From contig JBKPDF010000040.1 in the NCBI GenBank assembly GCA_046727735.1, positions 1-64,000 of the forward strand: 64,000 nt of DNA, read 5' to 3'. The notes under the pieces were generated by a model. That model was given only the letters and a program-made list of their open reading frames with translations. It did no database searches and was not told where the DNA came from. Made by a program: the position numbers and the translations under genes. Below are positions 44,267-53,197 of the stretch, one piece after another. Each line of letters begins with the position of its first letter. Positions within the stretch are counted from its first letter, which is position 1. Source of the stretch: AP-16 sp046727735 (GTDB lineage Bacteria; Pseudomonadota; Alphaproteobacteria; Rhizobiales; Xanthobacteraceae).

Positions 44267-44780
44267 GCCCCGGCACGACCGTGCGGGTCGGCCCGCGGCG
44301 CGCTTCGGCGAGAGCCGCCGAAAACGCCAGCGCAAAGGCCTCCTTCTCGCGCGCGCCGAGGAATCCCGCGACCGGCACGCGCCGCCCGTGGGAGACCAGA
44401 AACAGCCGTTCGATGCCGAACTCGCCATGGGTTTCGCGGTCGAGCTTGACCCATACGGGATTGAGTTTCCATTCGGCGACGGCGCCGCGATGGCTGACCT
44501 TGCGAAACCGCAATTCGCTCGGCGTCATCACCAGGGTCTCGTAGGCGGTCGCGGCGCGATAATTGGCGCGGAATGCGAGATACACGAGCAACACGTCGAG
44601 ACCGAGAAAGCCGACGATCGGCCAAGCGCCGATCAGATAAAATACGATGCCGGCCGCGAAGCTCAACGCGCTCAGGAGCGACATCAACACGAGGAAGCCG
44701 ACGGGCCCGAGCGAGCGGTGCGGGGTCAGCACCGCGGAAAACAACGTGGGTTCCTTCGCTTCGGCGTTGCCGTCGGTCAT
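44253..44780 (-). CDS. DUF2244 membrane protein
   Basis: 175 residues. Two transmembrane helices lie close together (about residues 27-70, L-V-L-M-S-L-L-S-A-L-S-F-A and W-P-I-V-G-F-L-G-L-D), then a cytosolic domain with W-x-L-N-P-x-W-V. This is the DUF2244 layout; function unknown. The last residues R-R-V-G and the stop come from a family C repeat. It is divergent from nth with only about 20 bases between starts, a pairing common in alphaproteobacteria. Confidence 0.85.
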   Translation of the reverse strand: MTDGNAEAKEPTLFSAVLTPHRSLGPVGFLVLMSLLSALSFAAGIVFYLIGAWPIVGFLGLDVLLVYLAFRANYRAATAYETLVMTPSELRFRKVSHRGAVAEWKLNPVWVKLDRETHGEFGIERLFLVSHGRRVPVAGFLGAREKEAFALAFSAALAEARRGPTRTVVPGRRVG

Positions 44781-44802
44781 GGGGGCTGACTATACCGAGA
44801 TC

Positions 44803-45597
44803 ATGGCCCGCAAGACGATTCCTCGCGGCAGGGATGGCCGACAACCCAAGCCGCGCGCCGCGGGTTCCAAACCCTCCGCGGCGAAACCGTCTGCACCGAA
44901 GCGGGGGGGTGCGGCGGCGAAGCGCCCCTCCGGTCCGCAAGCGGCGTTCTCGATGTGGACGCCGGCCGAGATCGAGGAGGCGTTTCGGCGCTTTCGGCGG
45001 CAAAATCCGGAACCCAAGGGCGAGCTGCAGCACCGCGATCCGTTCACGCTGTTGATCGCCGTAGTGCTCTCCGCGCAGGCAACCGACGCCGGCGTCAACA
45101 AGGCGACCCCGGGGCTCTTTGCGCTCGCCGATACACCGGAAAAAATGCTCGCGCTCGGCGAAACGCGGCTGCGCGAATTGATCAAGACGATCGGCCTCTA
45201 TCGCACCAAGGCCAAGAACATCATCGCGCTGTCCCGCGCACTCGTTGCCGAGCACGGCGGCAAGGTGCCGCGCGAGCGCGAGGCGTTGCAGGCGCTGGCC
45301 GGGGTCGGCCGCAAGACCGCGAATGTCGTGCTCAACGGCGCCTTCGGCGAGCCGGTCATCGCGGTCGACACCCACGTGTTCCGTGTCGCCAACCGCACGG
45401 GGCTCGCTCCGGGTAAGACGCCGCTCGAGGTCGAGCAATCGCTCGAGCGCGCCGTGCCGGAGAAATACAAACGCCATGCCCATCACTGGCTCATTCTGCA
45501 CGGCCGCTACGTCTGCAAGGCGCTGAAACCCGCCTGCGGGCGCTGCCTGATCAACGATCTCTGCCGCTGGCCGGACAAGAATTTGGCATCGGTGTGA
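44803..45597 (+). CDS. nth: endonuclease III (DNA glycosylase/AP lyase)
   Basis: 264 residues from ATG 44803; ATG 44779 would overlap the DUF2244 start. A Lys/Ala/Pro-rich N-terminal extension of about 45 residues precedes the glycosylase. The helix-hairpin-helix reads L-A-G-V-G-R-K-T-A with the catalytic lysine, then I-A-V-D-T-H-V with the catalytic aspartate, and the [4Fe-4S] cluster as C-x6-C-x2-C-x5-C near the end. It removes oxidised pyrimidines in base excision repair. Confidence 0.95.
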   Translation: MARKTIPRGRDGRQPKPRAAGSKPSAAKPSAPKRGGAAAKRPSGPQAAFSMWTPAEIEEAFRRFRRQNPEPKGELQHRDPFTLLIAVVLSAQATDAGVNKATPGLFALADTPEKMLALGETRLRELIKTIGLYRTKAKNIIALSRALVAEHGGKVPREREALQALAGVGRKTANVVLNGAFGEPVIAVDTHVFRVANRTGLAPGKTPLEVEQSLERAVPEKYKRHAHHWLILHGRYVCKALKPACGRCLINDLCRWPDKNLASV

Positions 45598-45711
45598 AAT
45601 CCCTCCCCGTCAGGGGAGGTCGGCCCGCAGCTGCGGGCCGGGTGGGGTGGTGAATCGAGCATCCCACCCCGCGCGCTCACGCGCGCGACCCTCCCCTGAA
45701 GGGGAGGGATT
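45598..45711. repeat. family A palindromic repeat, copy 3
   Basis: The ends are AATCCCTCCCC and GGGGAGGGATT. The left hairpin is CCTCCCC-GTCA-GGGGAGG and the right is CCCTCCCC-TGAA-GGGGAGGG. Internal parts are a GGCCCGCAGCTGCGGGCC hairpin, an inner stem GGGTGGGG with CCCCACCC, and a GCGCGC hairpin. It encodes the tail of the EI24-type gene. Confidence 0.8.
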
Positions 45712-46414
45712 CCCGCCTCACGATTTGTTTGTGCACGTGCACCATCAGGGCGGTCGCGAACAGCGGGGTCGCGAGATTCACCACCGGAATCGACACGAAC
45801 CCGGCGATCAGGAGGCCGGCGGCGAGCACCGTGCCGGCGTGCTGCTTGCGCAGCCGCTTGGCTTCGGCGGCGGGATGGAAGCGCATCGCGGCGAGCTCGA
45901 AATAGATGCGCCCCTGCACATAGGCGGTCGCGACGAAAAAGATGATGAAGCCCAGCCCGGCAATGAGCAGGAACGGGACGGCGATGAGATAGATCAGGAT
46001 CGCGAGCAACGCGCCCTTGATGCCTTCGAGGATCGCGGTCGCGATCGGCAGCGCGGTTCCGACCGGGTCGTCCGGGTAATGCACGCGTTCGACTTCCTCG
46101 GCAATTGCGTCGCCGAAGAAACCCGCGACGAGCGCGGTCACGGCCGGCATCAGAAAGATGGCGCCGGCAATGATGCCGAGCCCGGCCGCGATCGCGACGA
46201 TCCATTCCAGCACGTTGACGGCCGAATGCGCATTCGGCCCCACATGGATCTCGATCCAGGCGCCCGCGTGCTCGACGAGCGCTACGAGCCCGCGGTCGAC
46301 GCCGACCCCGAGCGCAATGATCAGCACGATCGCGAGCGCGATCGATTTGACGAGCAGCGCCCGGAACGGCGGTGAAGCCATCTGGGCGAGCGCCTTGGTC
46401 GCCGCGTCGAGCAT
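45677..46414 (-). CDS. EI24/CysZ-like membrane protein
   Basis: 245 residues from M-L-D-A-A-T-K at 46414. Four to six hydrophobic helices, the order and the phrase P-V-V-N-L-A-T-P-L-F near the end match the EI24 domain family that includes CysZ, a sulfate permease. It lies far from cysJI here, so a sulfate role is only suggested. The C-terminal E-S-L-P-F-R-G-G-S-R-A and stop are encoded by a family A repeat rather than by the family sequence. Confidence 0.8.
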   Translation of the reverse strand: MLDAATKALAQMASPPFRALLVKSIALAIVLIIALGVGVDRGLVALVEHAGAWIEIHVGPNAHSAVNVLEWIVAIAAGLGIIAGAIFLMPAVTALVAGFFGDAIAEEVERVHYPDDPVGTALPIATAILEGIKGALLAILIYLIAVPFLLIAGLGFIIFFVATAYVQGRIYFELAAMRFHPAAEAKRLRKQHAGTVLAAGLLIAGFVSIPVVNLATPLFATALMVHVHKQIVRRESLPFRGGSRA

Positions 46415-46445
46415 CAGCGAGCCTCCGCAAACCTGTGGCAAGCCT

Positions 46446-46523
46446 GTAGCCCGGATGGAGCAGCGCGCAGTGCTGCGCAACCCGGGACCGTCCCCGGATT
46501 ACGCTTCGCTTCATCCGGGCTAC
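46446..46523. repeat. family D palindromic repeat
   Basis: The termini GTAGCCCGGATG and CATCCGGGCTAC are inverted and perfect. Inside are GCAGCGCGCAGTGCTGCGC and GGACCGTCC hairpins. It lies between the EI24-type gene start and the papain-like amidase stop on the minus strand. Confidence 0.8.
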
Positions 46524-46538
46524 CAGCGAACCGTTATA

Positions 46539-47372
46539 TCAGCTGGCGGCGGCGCTGCGCTCCGGCGTCCAGGCAGGCGGCGCGATCGGCGGCGCCTGCG
46601 GGTTTTCGACCGCGACCGGATCGGGGCGCGGCAGATCGGCCCAGTGCACCTTTTTGTAATCGAAGCCGCGCTCGAGTGTCGGTTTGACCACGGCGAAATA
46701 CGGAGAAATGTCGAAATCGCGCGGCGCGTAGAGCGAGGAATGCCGGATCTCGAGAATCTCCCGGCGCGCCGAGCGGCTCTCGACGCGGGTGATCTTGGGC
46801 AGGATCGGATAGCGCACGAGCTCGAAAGCCTGGGCGATCAAAGCCGAGCAGATCAGCCGGGTCGGGTCGCCGGACCCGAGCGCGATCATCCGCCGGCGCC
46901 AGCGCCGCGGCACCGGCAGCGGCATCAGATAGCGCAGCAGGTCCGCGATGTTTTTGAGATCGTAATCGAATCCGATCCGAGCCACCGCATAGGCGCACAC
47001 GCGCGCGCAATCCTCCGGCGCAAGCTGCACCGGGCGGCAGACCCGGGTGTGGGAGGAGAGATATTTCGACAGCGGGACGGAGACCACGCCTTGGTCCGCA
47101 TTGGCCTCGACCAGCACATGCGGCTCGCCGTCGCTCGTCGCCCGGCTCTCGATCGGGCCGACATAGAGCGCGGCATGCGACCAGGTGGACTGCGTGAGAT
47201 ACTTGATGACGCCCGAGATGCGATTGTTGCCCTCGATCAACAGCACGTCGCCGGGCCTGAGTACCGCGCGCAGCGCCTCGGCATCGCTCGGCGTGAACGG
47301 CTCGTACCCGCGCAGCGGCTGTTCGAGGTAGCGCGCGATCGCCGTGCCGAACCGGTCGAGCACCCACCCCAT
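46539..47372 (-). CDS. YiiX/YaeF-like permuted papain-fold amidase
   Basis: 277 residues. The motif P-G-D-V-L-L-I-E-G near residue 40 and the conserved W-S-H-A-A-L-Y-V-G (catalytic His) precede a cysteine in L-I-C-S-A-L, the permuted order of the YiiX/YaeF (C92-type, DUF830) family related to NlpC/P60. Such enzymes are thought to cleave amide or lipid-linked bonds. No signal peptide is seen at this start. The C terminus is Pro-rich. Confidence 0.75.
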   Translation of the reverse strand: MGWVLDRFGTAIARYLEQPLRGYEPFTPSDAEALRAVLRPGDVLLIEGNNRISGVIKYLTQSTWSHAALYVGPIESRATSDGEPHVLVEANADQGVVSVPLSKYLSSHTRVCRPVQLAPEDCARVCAYAVARIGFDYDLKNIADLLRYLMPLPVPRRWRRRMIALGSGDPTRLICSALIAQAFELVRYPILPKITRVESRSARREILEIRHSSLYAPRDFDISPYFAVVKPTLERGFDYKKVHWADLPRPDPVAVENPQAPPIAPPAWTPERSAAAS

Positions 47373-47526
47373 GCCGCTGCCGTCCCCTCGGCGGTTTGGT
47401 TACCGAATGGAAAATGGCCGGGGACAAATTAGCGCGAAGTCGTTGCATTTTGGTTTCATGCGATCGGGCGCGAATCGAGGCGCGGCAACGCGGTTTGCAG
47501 GCGCCCCGCGCTTCCGGCAAGCTCGG

Positions 47527-47646
47527 GGGCTGGCGAAGCCTTCGGGCGAGGCGGTGCATGAGACACCGTGGGGCACGCTCGCGGGCGCTTGGGAGGCGGG
47601 CGAGCGCGCCGCCGAGGCGGCGCTGAAACGGCTCGGCAGAAGATGA
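47527..47646 (+). pseudogene. remnant of a flavin amine oxidase C terminus
   Basis: This short frame encodes G-E-A-V-H-E-T-P-W-G-T-L-A-G-A-W-E-A-G-E followed by R-A-A-E-A-A-L-K-R-L-G. That is the hallmark end of FAD-dependent monoamine-oxidase-like proteins (G-E-x-x-H-E-x-x-x-G-T-x-x-G-A-x-x-S-G). Everything upstream is gone, and the part just before it (L-A-K-P-S-G-E) seems joined by a small internal deletion. Its stop codon overlaps the next gene's start as ATGA, indicating the two were once coupled in an operon. Confidence 0.65.
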
Positions 47647-48314
47647 CCCGCGCGCTGATCGCCTGGTCGAGCGGCAAGGACAGCGCCTGGGCGCTGCACG
47701 AGGTGCGCCGCTCGGGCGAGTTCGAGGTCGTCGGGGCGCTCACGACCATCACCCACGAATTCTGTCGCGTCAGCATGCACGGCACGCGGCAGGAGTTGCT
47801 CGCCGCCCAGCTCGAGGCCGCGCGCTTGCCCGCGATCGCGGTGCGCATCCCGTTCCCTTGCCCGAACGAGATTTACGAGCGCGAGATGGCGGCGGCACTC
47901 GAAACTGCGAAGCGCGCCGGCGTCTCGCACGTGGTGTTCGGAGACTTGTTCCTGGAAGACATCCGCGCCTATCGCGAATCGCGTCTCGCCCCGCTCGGCA
48001 TCACTCCGGTGTTTCCGTTGTGGCACCGCCCGACCGCGGCGCTCGCCCGCGACATGATCGACGCCGGGCTCGAGGCGCATCTCGTTTGCGTCGATCGCAA
48101 GAAGCTGCCGGCGAGCTTCGCCGGGAGGAAATTCGATCGCGCCCTGCTGAACGACTTGCCGGCCGGAATCGATCCGTGCGGGGAGAACGGCGAATTCCAT
48201 TCCTTCGTGACGGCGGGACCGATGCTGGCGCATCGCATCTGCGTCACGCTCGGCGACACGGTCGAGCGCGACGGGTTCGCGTTCGCCGACCTGATGCTCG
48301 GGGCGAAATCTTGA
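47643..48314 (+). CDS. Dph6-like PP-loop ATPase
   Basis: 223 residues. The PP-loop S-S-G-K-D-S-A-W-A-L at residues 9-18 and the G-E-N-G-E-F-H-S-F-V motif near residue 180 define the diphthine-ammonia-ligase-like group (MJ0570 family). Bacteria have no diphthamide, so the substrate is unknown; an ATP-dependent amidation is likely from the fold. ATG 47643 overlaps the stop of the amine-oxidase remnant. Confidence 0.85.
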   Translation: MTRALIAWSSGKDSAWALHEVRRSGEFEVVGALTTITHEFCRVSMHGTRQELLAAQLEAARLPAIAVRIPFPCPNEIYEREMAAALETAKRAGVSHVVFGDLFLEDIRAYRESRLAPLGITPVFPLWHRPTAALARDMIDAGLEAHLVCVDRKKLPASFAGRKFDRALLNDLPAGIDPCGENGEFHSFVTAGPMLAHRICVTLGDTVERDGFAFADLMLGAKS

Positions 48315-48400
48315 CCGCGACGGCGCTGCGCCTTGCTGGACCGCGGCACGGCCGCCTATTACATTCCATGTTCAACAACAAGCTCTCTGGGAGGATTTCC

Positions 48401-49597
48401 ATGAAACGTCATGCCCTCATTTTCGCGGCGGCGCTGCTCGCCGCCGGCTCGGCGCTCGCGGCCGACGCCGACACGCTGACCATCGGGTTCACGGTGTCGC
48501 AGACCGGCAAGCTCAACAACGATTCGGTCGCGCAGATGCGCGGCTTCGAGCTGTGGCGCGACGAGGCCAATGCCGCTGGCGGCATCAAGGCCGGCGGCAC
48601 GCAATACAAGGTGAATTTCGTCAGCTACGACGACGAGTCGCAGAACACGCGCGTGCAGCAGCTCTACACCCGCATCATCGTTCAGGACAAGGCGCAGTTC
48701 CTGTTCAGCCCCTACTCGTCCGGCCTGGTCGCGACCGCGGCGATCATTTCCGAGCAGTACGGCAAGGTGATGCTGACGACCGGAGGTGCCGAGGAGAAGA
48801 CCTACCGGCTCGGCAACAAGAATCTGTTCCAGGTCTATTCGCCGGCCGGCCAGTATCTCGCCGGCGCGCTGCTGGCGCTCAAGGAGAAGAATCCGAAGCC
48901 CAACATCGCCTTCGTGTACAAGGACGATCCGTTCTCGAAGGCGGTCGCACAGGCGACGCGGGACCTCGCCAAACAGGACGGCCTTGCACTGGCGCTCGAT
49001 GAATCCTACAGCCCCGACACCACCGATTTCGGTCCGATCATCAACAAGGTGATCTCGGCCAAGGCGGACGCGCTGCTCGGCGGCGGGCATTATCCGGACG
49101 GGGCGACGCTTGCCCGGCAGCTCTACGATCAAAAAGCGGGGCTGAAGTGGGTGACGCTGCTGGTGGCGCCCGACAGCCCGAATTTCGCGACATTGGGCGA
49201 TGCCGCGGTCGGCATTTCGGTGCCCTCGCAATGGGAGCCGCAGGTCAGCTTCAAGCCGGATTTCGGCCCGACCGCGGCCGCGTTCACCCAGGCGTTCCAG
49301 GCGAAATTCAAGATCGAGCCCGGTTATCACGCTGCCGGCGGTTATACGGCCGGGATGCTGCTGCAGCGCGCGATCGAGCAGGCCGGCTCGATCGATCAAG
49401 CCAAAGTCGCCGCGGCGCTCAACGCGATGGACGTCACGACGCTGTTCGGCCGCACCAAATTCTCGACCGATCCCAAGGAGCATGGGCTGCAGATCGGCCA
49501 CGAGATGGTGCTCGCGCAATGGCAGAAGAAGGCGGGCGGACTGACCAAGGAAGTGATCTGGCCGAAAGCGGCCAAGACCGCCGACATGGTCTATTGA
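48401..49597 (+). CDS. amino-acid-type ABC transporter substrate-binding protein
   Basis: 398 residues with a signal peptide ending at A-L-A-A (about residue 21). Peripla_BP_6 fold: T-I-G-F-T-V-S-Q-T-G, then V-S-Y-D-D-E-S-Q and F-V-Y-K-D-D-P-F-S. ATG 48401 follows GGGAGGATT. It starts a complete import system with the permeases and ATPases at 49845-53191, although a family A repeat sits between. The ligand is probably a branched-chain or related amino acid or amide, not decided by sequence. Confidence 0.9.
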   Translation: MKRHALIFAAALLAAGSALAADADTLTIGFTVSQTGKLNNDSVAQMRGFELWRDEANAAGGIKAGGTQYKVNFVSYDDESQNTRVQQLYTRIIVQDKAQFLFSPYSSGLVATAAIISEQYGKVMLTTGGAEEKTYRLGNKNLFQVYSPAGQYLAGALLALKEKNPKPNIAFVYKDDPFSKAVAQATRDLAKQDGLALALDESYSPDTTDFGPIINKVISAKADALLGGGHYPDGATLARQLYDQKAGLKWVTLLVAPDSPNFATLGDAAVGISVPSQWEPQVSFKPDFGPTAAAFTQAFQAKFKIEPGYHAAGGYTAGMLLQRAIEQAGSIDQAKVAAALNAMDVTTLFGRTKFSTDPKEHGLQIGHEMVLAQWQKKAGGLTKEVIWPKAAKTADMVY

Positions 49598-49680
49598 GTC
49601 GCGTGCGGGGATTCCGTTCCGTTCTTGGCTGTCGCTGCAAACTCAGGCTGCCGTCGATGTCACGAACAGGGCCGCACCCG

Positions 49681-49806
49681 CCTCCCTCCCCCCTTGAGGG
49701 GGAGGGATGGGGAGGGGGGTGTTTGCTTCATGCCGCGCGCGCAAGAACCCCCACCCGGCTCGCGCGCTGCGCCCGCGAGCCGACCTCCCCCTCAAGGGGG
49801 GAGGTG
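49681..49806. repeat. family A palindromic repeat, copy 4
   Basis: The two end hairpins (49683-49706 and 49782-49806) are exact inverted copies, each CCTCCCCC with GGGGGAGG around CTTG or CAAG. The inner stem has GGGGG and TTGC pairing with GCAA and CCCCC. A GGCTCGCG..CGCGAGCC hairpin lies before the right end. It interrupts the space between the binding-protein gene and livH and could act as a processing site lowering downstream expression. Confidence 0.8.
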
Positions 49807-49844
49807 GCCAGAGCAAGCGGCCAGGCAAGCCCGCGGCGCACGTC

Positions 49845-50705
49845 ATGATCGGAATCATCGCCTCGGTGATCGACGGCGTGCTGGTCGGCGCGGTCTACGG
49901 CCTGGCCGCGATGGGCCTCACCCTGATCTGGGGCGTGATGAAAGTCATCAATCTCGCGCACGGCGCCCTCATCGTGCTCGGGATGTTCGTCGTGCATTTT
50001 TTGGCGACGGGCGCCGGGCTCTCGCCCTATGGCGGGGTGCCGATCGTGATCGTGCTCGGGTTCCTGTTCGGGATCGCGCTTTACTGGGTATCGGTCAACC
50101 GCGTCGTCGGCCGGCCCGAATTGATGAGCCTGCTCGCCACGTTCGCGGTCAATATGGTGCTGATCGGTCTCGGCACCGCGCTGTGGAGCACGAGCCCCTA
50201 CAACGTGCCGGTATCGCTTCCGGGGATCACCTGGCAGGGCTACACCTTCACCGGCACGCACATCATGGCCGCGGCGCTCGCTGCCGCGATTGCGGGGCTG
50301 CTGTATCTGTTCCTCTACCGTACCCGGCCCGGCAAGGCGATTCGCGCGGTCGCCAACAACCGCGAGGCAGCGGAGCTTGCCGGCATACCGACCAGACAAG
50401 TGCTGTCGATGGCGTTCGGTCTCGGTGTGGCGCTCGCCTGCGTTTCCGGCGCGCTGATCGCGACGCTGTTCCCGTTCACGGTGCTGTCCGGCTCGGCCTA
50501 TCAGCTCAAGAGCTTCGTCGTCACCGTGCTGGGCGGGCTCGGCAACCCGGCCGGCGCGCTGATCGGGGGGGTCGCGCTCGGCTTGATCGAGGGTCTTGCG
50601 ACGCCGTTCATGCCGGTGAGCTGGACGCCGATCATCGAGTTCGTGCTGTTCGTCGCGACCTTGATTGCGTTCCCGCGCGGCATCTTCGCGTTCTCGAGGG
50701 CTTGA
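49845..50705 (+). CDS. livH: branched-chain-type ABC permease (LivH)
   Basis: 286 residues with eight predicted helices. The family motif near the end reads L-G-G-L-G-N-P-A-G-A-L-I-G-G, and the start M-I-G-I-I-A-S-V-I-D-G-V-L-V-G-A-V-Y-G-L is typical. The frame is open upstream through the family A repeat to 49707, but the LivH homology begins at ATG 49845. The Shine-Dalgarno sequence is weak. First of four genes with short or overlapping junctions. Confidence 0.92.
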   Translation: MIGIIASVIDGVLVGAVYGLAAMGLTLIWGVMKVINLAHGALIVLGMFVVHFLATGAGLSPYGGVPIVIVLGFLFGIALYWVSVNRVVGRPELMSLLATFAVNMVLIGLGTALWSTSPYNVPVSLPGITWQGYTFTGTHIMAAALAAAIAGLLYLFLYRTRPGKAIRAVANNREAAELAGIPTRQVLSMAFGLGVALACVSGALIATLFPFTVLSGSAYQLKSFVVTVLGGLGNPAGALIGGVALGLIEGLATPFMPVSWTPIIEFVLFVATLIAFPRGIFAFSRA

Positions 50706-50709
50706 AGCG

Positions 50710-51726
50710 GTGTCGCGCCTCGCTGCCGAGCAAGCGAAATTCGCCGAGCGCGTCACGCGCCGCTCGCTGTGGCGGCCGTTCCCCTGGCTCGTTCTGCTCC
50801 TGACCGCGGCGCTTGCATTCGTGCCGCTGTGGCTCGACGACGTGCAATTGCGCGAGAGCCTGCTGCTCGCCTGCGTCTACGTTACGCTGGCGAGCAACTT
50901 GAACCTGATGATCGGCTACGCGGGGTACGTGAATTTCGGCAACATCGTGTTTTTCGGCCTCGGCGGCTACATCTGCGTATATCTGGTCGACGCATGGCAT
51001 TGGCCGCTGCTCGCGGCGGCACTCGCGGCGGGCCTGGGGGTGAGCGTGATGACGCTCGGGTTCGGGCTCGGCATTCTGCGCCTGCGCGGCGCGTTCTTTG
51101 CGCTCGCCACCATCGGGGTCAACGAGGCAGTGAAAGCCTTCGTCGCCAATTTCGAGCCGTGGGGCGGCGCGACCGGCATCTATCTGTCGCTCGATGCCTA
51201 CGCGGCGCTCGGCGGGCCGATGCAGGCGCTGTGGACCGCCTATCTGCTGATCGTCGCCGTCACGGGGGTGTCGCTGCTGCTGAGCTGGGCGATCAAAAAC
51301 TCGAAATTCGGATTGGGCCTGCTCGCCATCGGCGAAAACGAGGATGCGGCAGCCGTGCTCGGCGTGCCGACGCCGCGCTACAAGGCGGTCGTCTACAGCG
51401 TCTCCGCGTTCCTCCCGGCGGTCGTCGGCGGCCTGTATTTCTTCAAGAGCGGCATCATCGAGCCGAACGGCGCCTTCGACCTGTCGTTCTCGATCGAGGC
51501 GATCGTCATGGTGATGCTCGGCGGCGCCGGGACCGTAACGGGTCCGGCAGTCGGCGCGTTTCTTTACGAGGAGCTGCGCGGCCTGCTGCTCGTGTCCGAG
51601 ACCTTTTCGCATTTCCAGCTGGTGATCGCCGGCGCGCTCTTGCTGCTGATCGTGTTGTTCGTCCCCGGCGGGCTGATGGGCTGGCTGCATCGCAAATGGC
51701 CGAGCACGCGGAGGTGGCTCGAATGA
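50710..51726 (+). CDS. livM: branched-chain-type ABC permease (LivM)
   Basis: 338 residues from GTG 50710, four bases after livH. Ten predicted helices; the motifs L-M-I-G-Y-A-G-Y-V-N-F-G and L-G-G-A-G-T-V-T-G-P are those of LivM permeases. It ends with a TGA that overlaps the livG ATG (ATGA), so translation is coupled. Confidence 0.92.
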   Translation: MSRLAAEQAKFAERVTRRSLWRPFPWLVLLLTAALAFVPLWLDDVQLRESLLLACVYVTLASNLNLMIGYAGYVNFGNIVFFGLGGYICVYLVDAWHWPLLAAALAAGLGVSVMTLGFGLGILRLRGAFFALATIGVNEAVKAFVANFEPWGGATGIYLSLDAYAALGGPMQALWTAYLLIVAVTGVSLLLSWAIKNSKFGLGLLAIGENEDAAAVLGVPTPRYKAVVYSVSAFLPAVVGGLYFFKSGIIEPNGAFDLSFSIEAIVMVMLGGAGTVTGPAVGAFLYEELRGLLLVSETFSHFQLVIAGALLLLIVLFVPGGLMGWLHRKWPSTRRWLE

Positions 51727-52475
51727 CCGCGCTGCTGCAAGTCGACGGCATTTCCAAGCGCTTCGGGGGCTTGCGCGCCGTGCAGGATCTCACGTTCACG
51801 GTCGACGAGGGCGAGATCCTCGGCCTCATCGGACCGAACGGGGCTGGCAAATCCACCGTATTCAACCTGATCAACGGGGTGCACGCGCCCGACGAGGGCC
51901 GCATCGTGTTCGAAGGCACTGACATGACCGGCGAGCCGCCTTACCGGGTCGCGCGGCGCGGCCTCGCGCGCGCGCATCAGATCGTGCAGCCGCTGACCGG
52001 CCTCTCGGTGTTCGAGAATTGCACGGTCGGCGCCTGCTTCGGGCGCGAGAACCTGCCGCTCGTCGCCGCGCGTGCGGTCGCCCGCGAGGTCGCGGATTTC
52101 GTCGGGCTCGGCGATCGGCTCGACGTGTTGGCCGGCCAACTCACCACCGCGGGCAAGAAGCGGCTCGAGCTCGCGCGCGCGCTCAGCGCCCGGCCCAAGC
52201 TGCTGCTGCTCGACGAGGTGCTCGCCGGGCTCAACCCGACCGAGACCGGGCGCATGATCGACACGGTGCGCCGCATCCGCGAGCGCGGCGTCTCCATCCT
52301 GATCATCGAGCACGTGATGCGCGCGATCATGACTCTCTCGGACCGCATCGTGGTGCTGAGCACGGGCAAGAAACTCGCGGAAGGCTCGCCGCACGAGGTC
52401 GCGAACAATCCCGAGGTGATCACCGCGTATTTGGGCGATGCGCAGCTCATCGCAGAAGCCGGGAAGGACACGTAA
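51723..52475 (+). CDS. livG: ABC transporter ATP-binding protein (LivG)
   Basis: 250 residues. Walker A G-P-N-G-A-G-K-S at about 38-45 and Walker B L-L-L-L-D-E at about 160. The ABC signature is degenerate: where L-S-x-G-x is expected the sequence reads L-T-T-A-G-K-K-R, lacking the usual Ser and Gly order. It ends Y-L-G-D-A. ATG overlaps the livM stop and the TAA overlaps the livF start. Confidence 0.92.
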   Translation: MTALLQVDGISKRFGGLRAVQDLTFTVDEGEILGLIGPNGAGKSTVFNLINGVHAPDEGRIVFEGTDMTGEPPYRVARRGLARAHQIVQPLTGLSVFENCTVGACFGRENLPLVAARAVAREVADFVGLGDRLDVLAGQLTTAGKKRLELARALSARPKLLLLDEVLAGLNPTETGRMIDTVRRIRERGVSILIIEHVMRAIMTLSDRIVVLSTGKKLAEGSPHEVANNPEVITAYLGDAQLIAEAGKDT

Positions 52476-53191
52476 TGGAGGCGCCGCTGCTCGAGGTCGA
52501 GGCGCTCGAAGCCGGCTATGGCGACGTGCAGGTCCTGTGGGGCGTCTCGCTCAAGGTGCCGCACGGCGGCGTGACGACGCTGGTCGGTGCGAACGGCGCC
52601 GGCAAGACCACGACGTTGCGCGCCGTCACGGGCAGCATCCGCCCGCATCGCGGCCGCGTCGTGTTCCGGGGCGAAGACGTGACGCGGCTTTCCGCCCACG
52701 CCAAGGCGGCGCGCGGCCTCGTGCTGGTGCCGGAAGGTCGCCAAGTATTCACCGACATGAGCGTCGAGGAGAATCTCGAAATGGGCGCGTACTCGGCGCG
52801 CGCTCGCAAGAAGCTCGCCGCGCAACTGGCCGAGGTCTACCGCATGTTCCCGCGCCTTGCGGAACGCGCTTCGCAAAAGGCCGGCACGCTCTCCGGCGGC
52901 GAGCAGCAGATGCTGGCGATTGCCCGCGGCCTGATGTCCGTTCCTGAGATCCTGATGATCGACGAGCTCTCGCTCGGACTGGCGCCGGTCGTGGTGCAGC
53001 AGCTGGTGTCGAGCCTGAAAGTGCTCAAAGCCGCCGGCATCACCATCCTGCTGATCGAGCAGAACGTGCATCTGGCGTTGGCGCTCGCCGACTACGCCTA
53101 TGTGATCGCCGAGGGCCGGCCGTTCACCGAGGGTCCGTGCGCGAAGATCGCGGCGATGCCGGAAATCCGCCAGGCTTATCTGGGCCTGTGA
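52475..53191 (+). CDS. livF: ABC transporter ATP-binding protein (LivF)
   Basis: 238 residues. Walker A G-A-N-G-A-G-K-T, the full signature L-S-G-G-E-Q-Q, and Walker B I-L-M-I-D-E-L-S-L-G-L-A-P, typical of LivF. Its ATG shares one base with the livG stop. The stop lies six bases from that of convergent pheT. Confidence 0.94.
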   Translation: MEAPLLEVEALEAGYGDVQVLWGVSLKVPHGGVTTLVGANGAGKTTTLRAVTGSIRPHRGRVVFRGEDVTRLSAHAKAARGLVLVPEGRQVFTDMSVEENLEMGAYSARARKKLAAQLAEVYRMFPRLAERASQKAGTLSGGEQQMLAIARGLMSVPEILMIDELSLGLAPVVVQQLVSSLKVLKAAGITILLIEQNVHLALALADYAYVIAEGRPFTEGPCAKIAAMPEIRQAYLGL

Positions 53192-53197
53192 CGGCCG

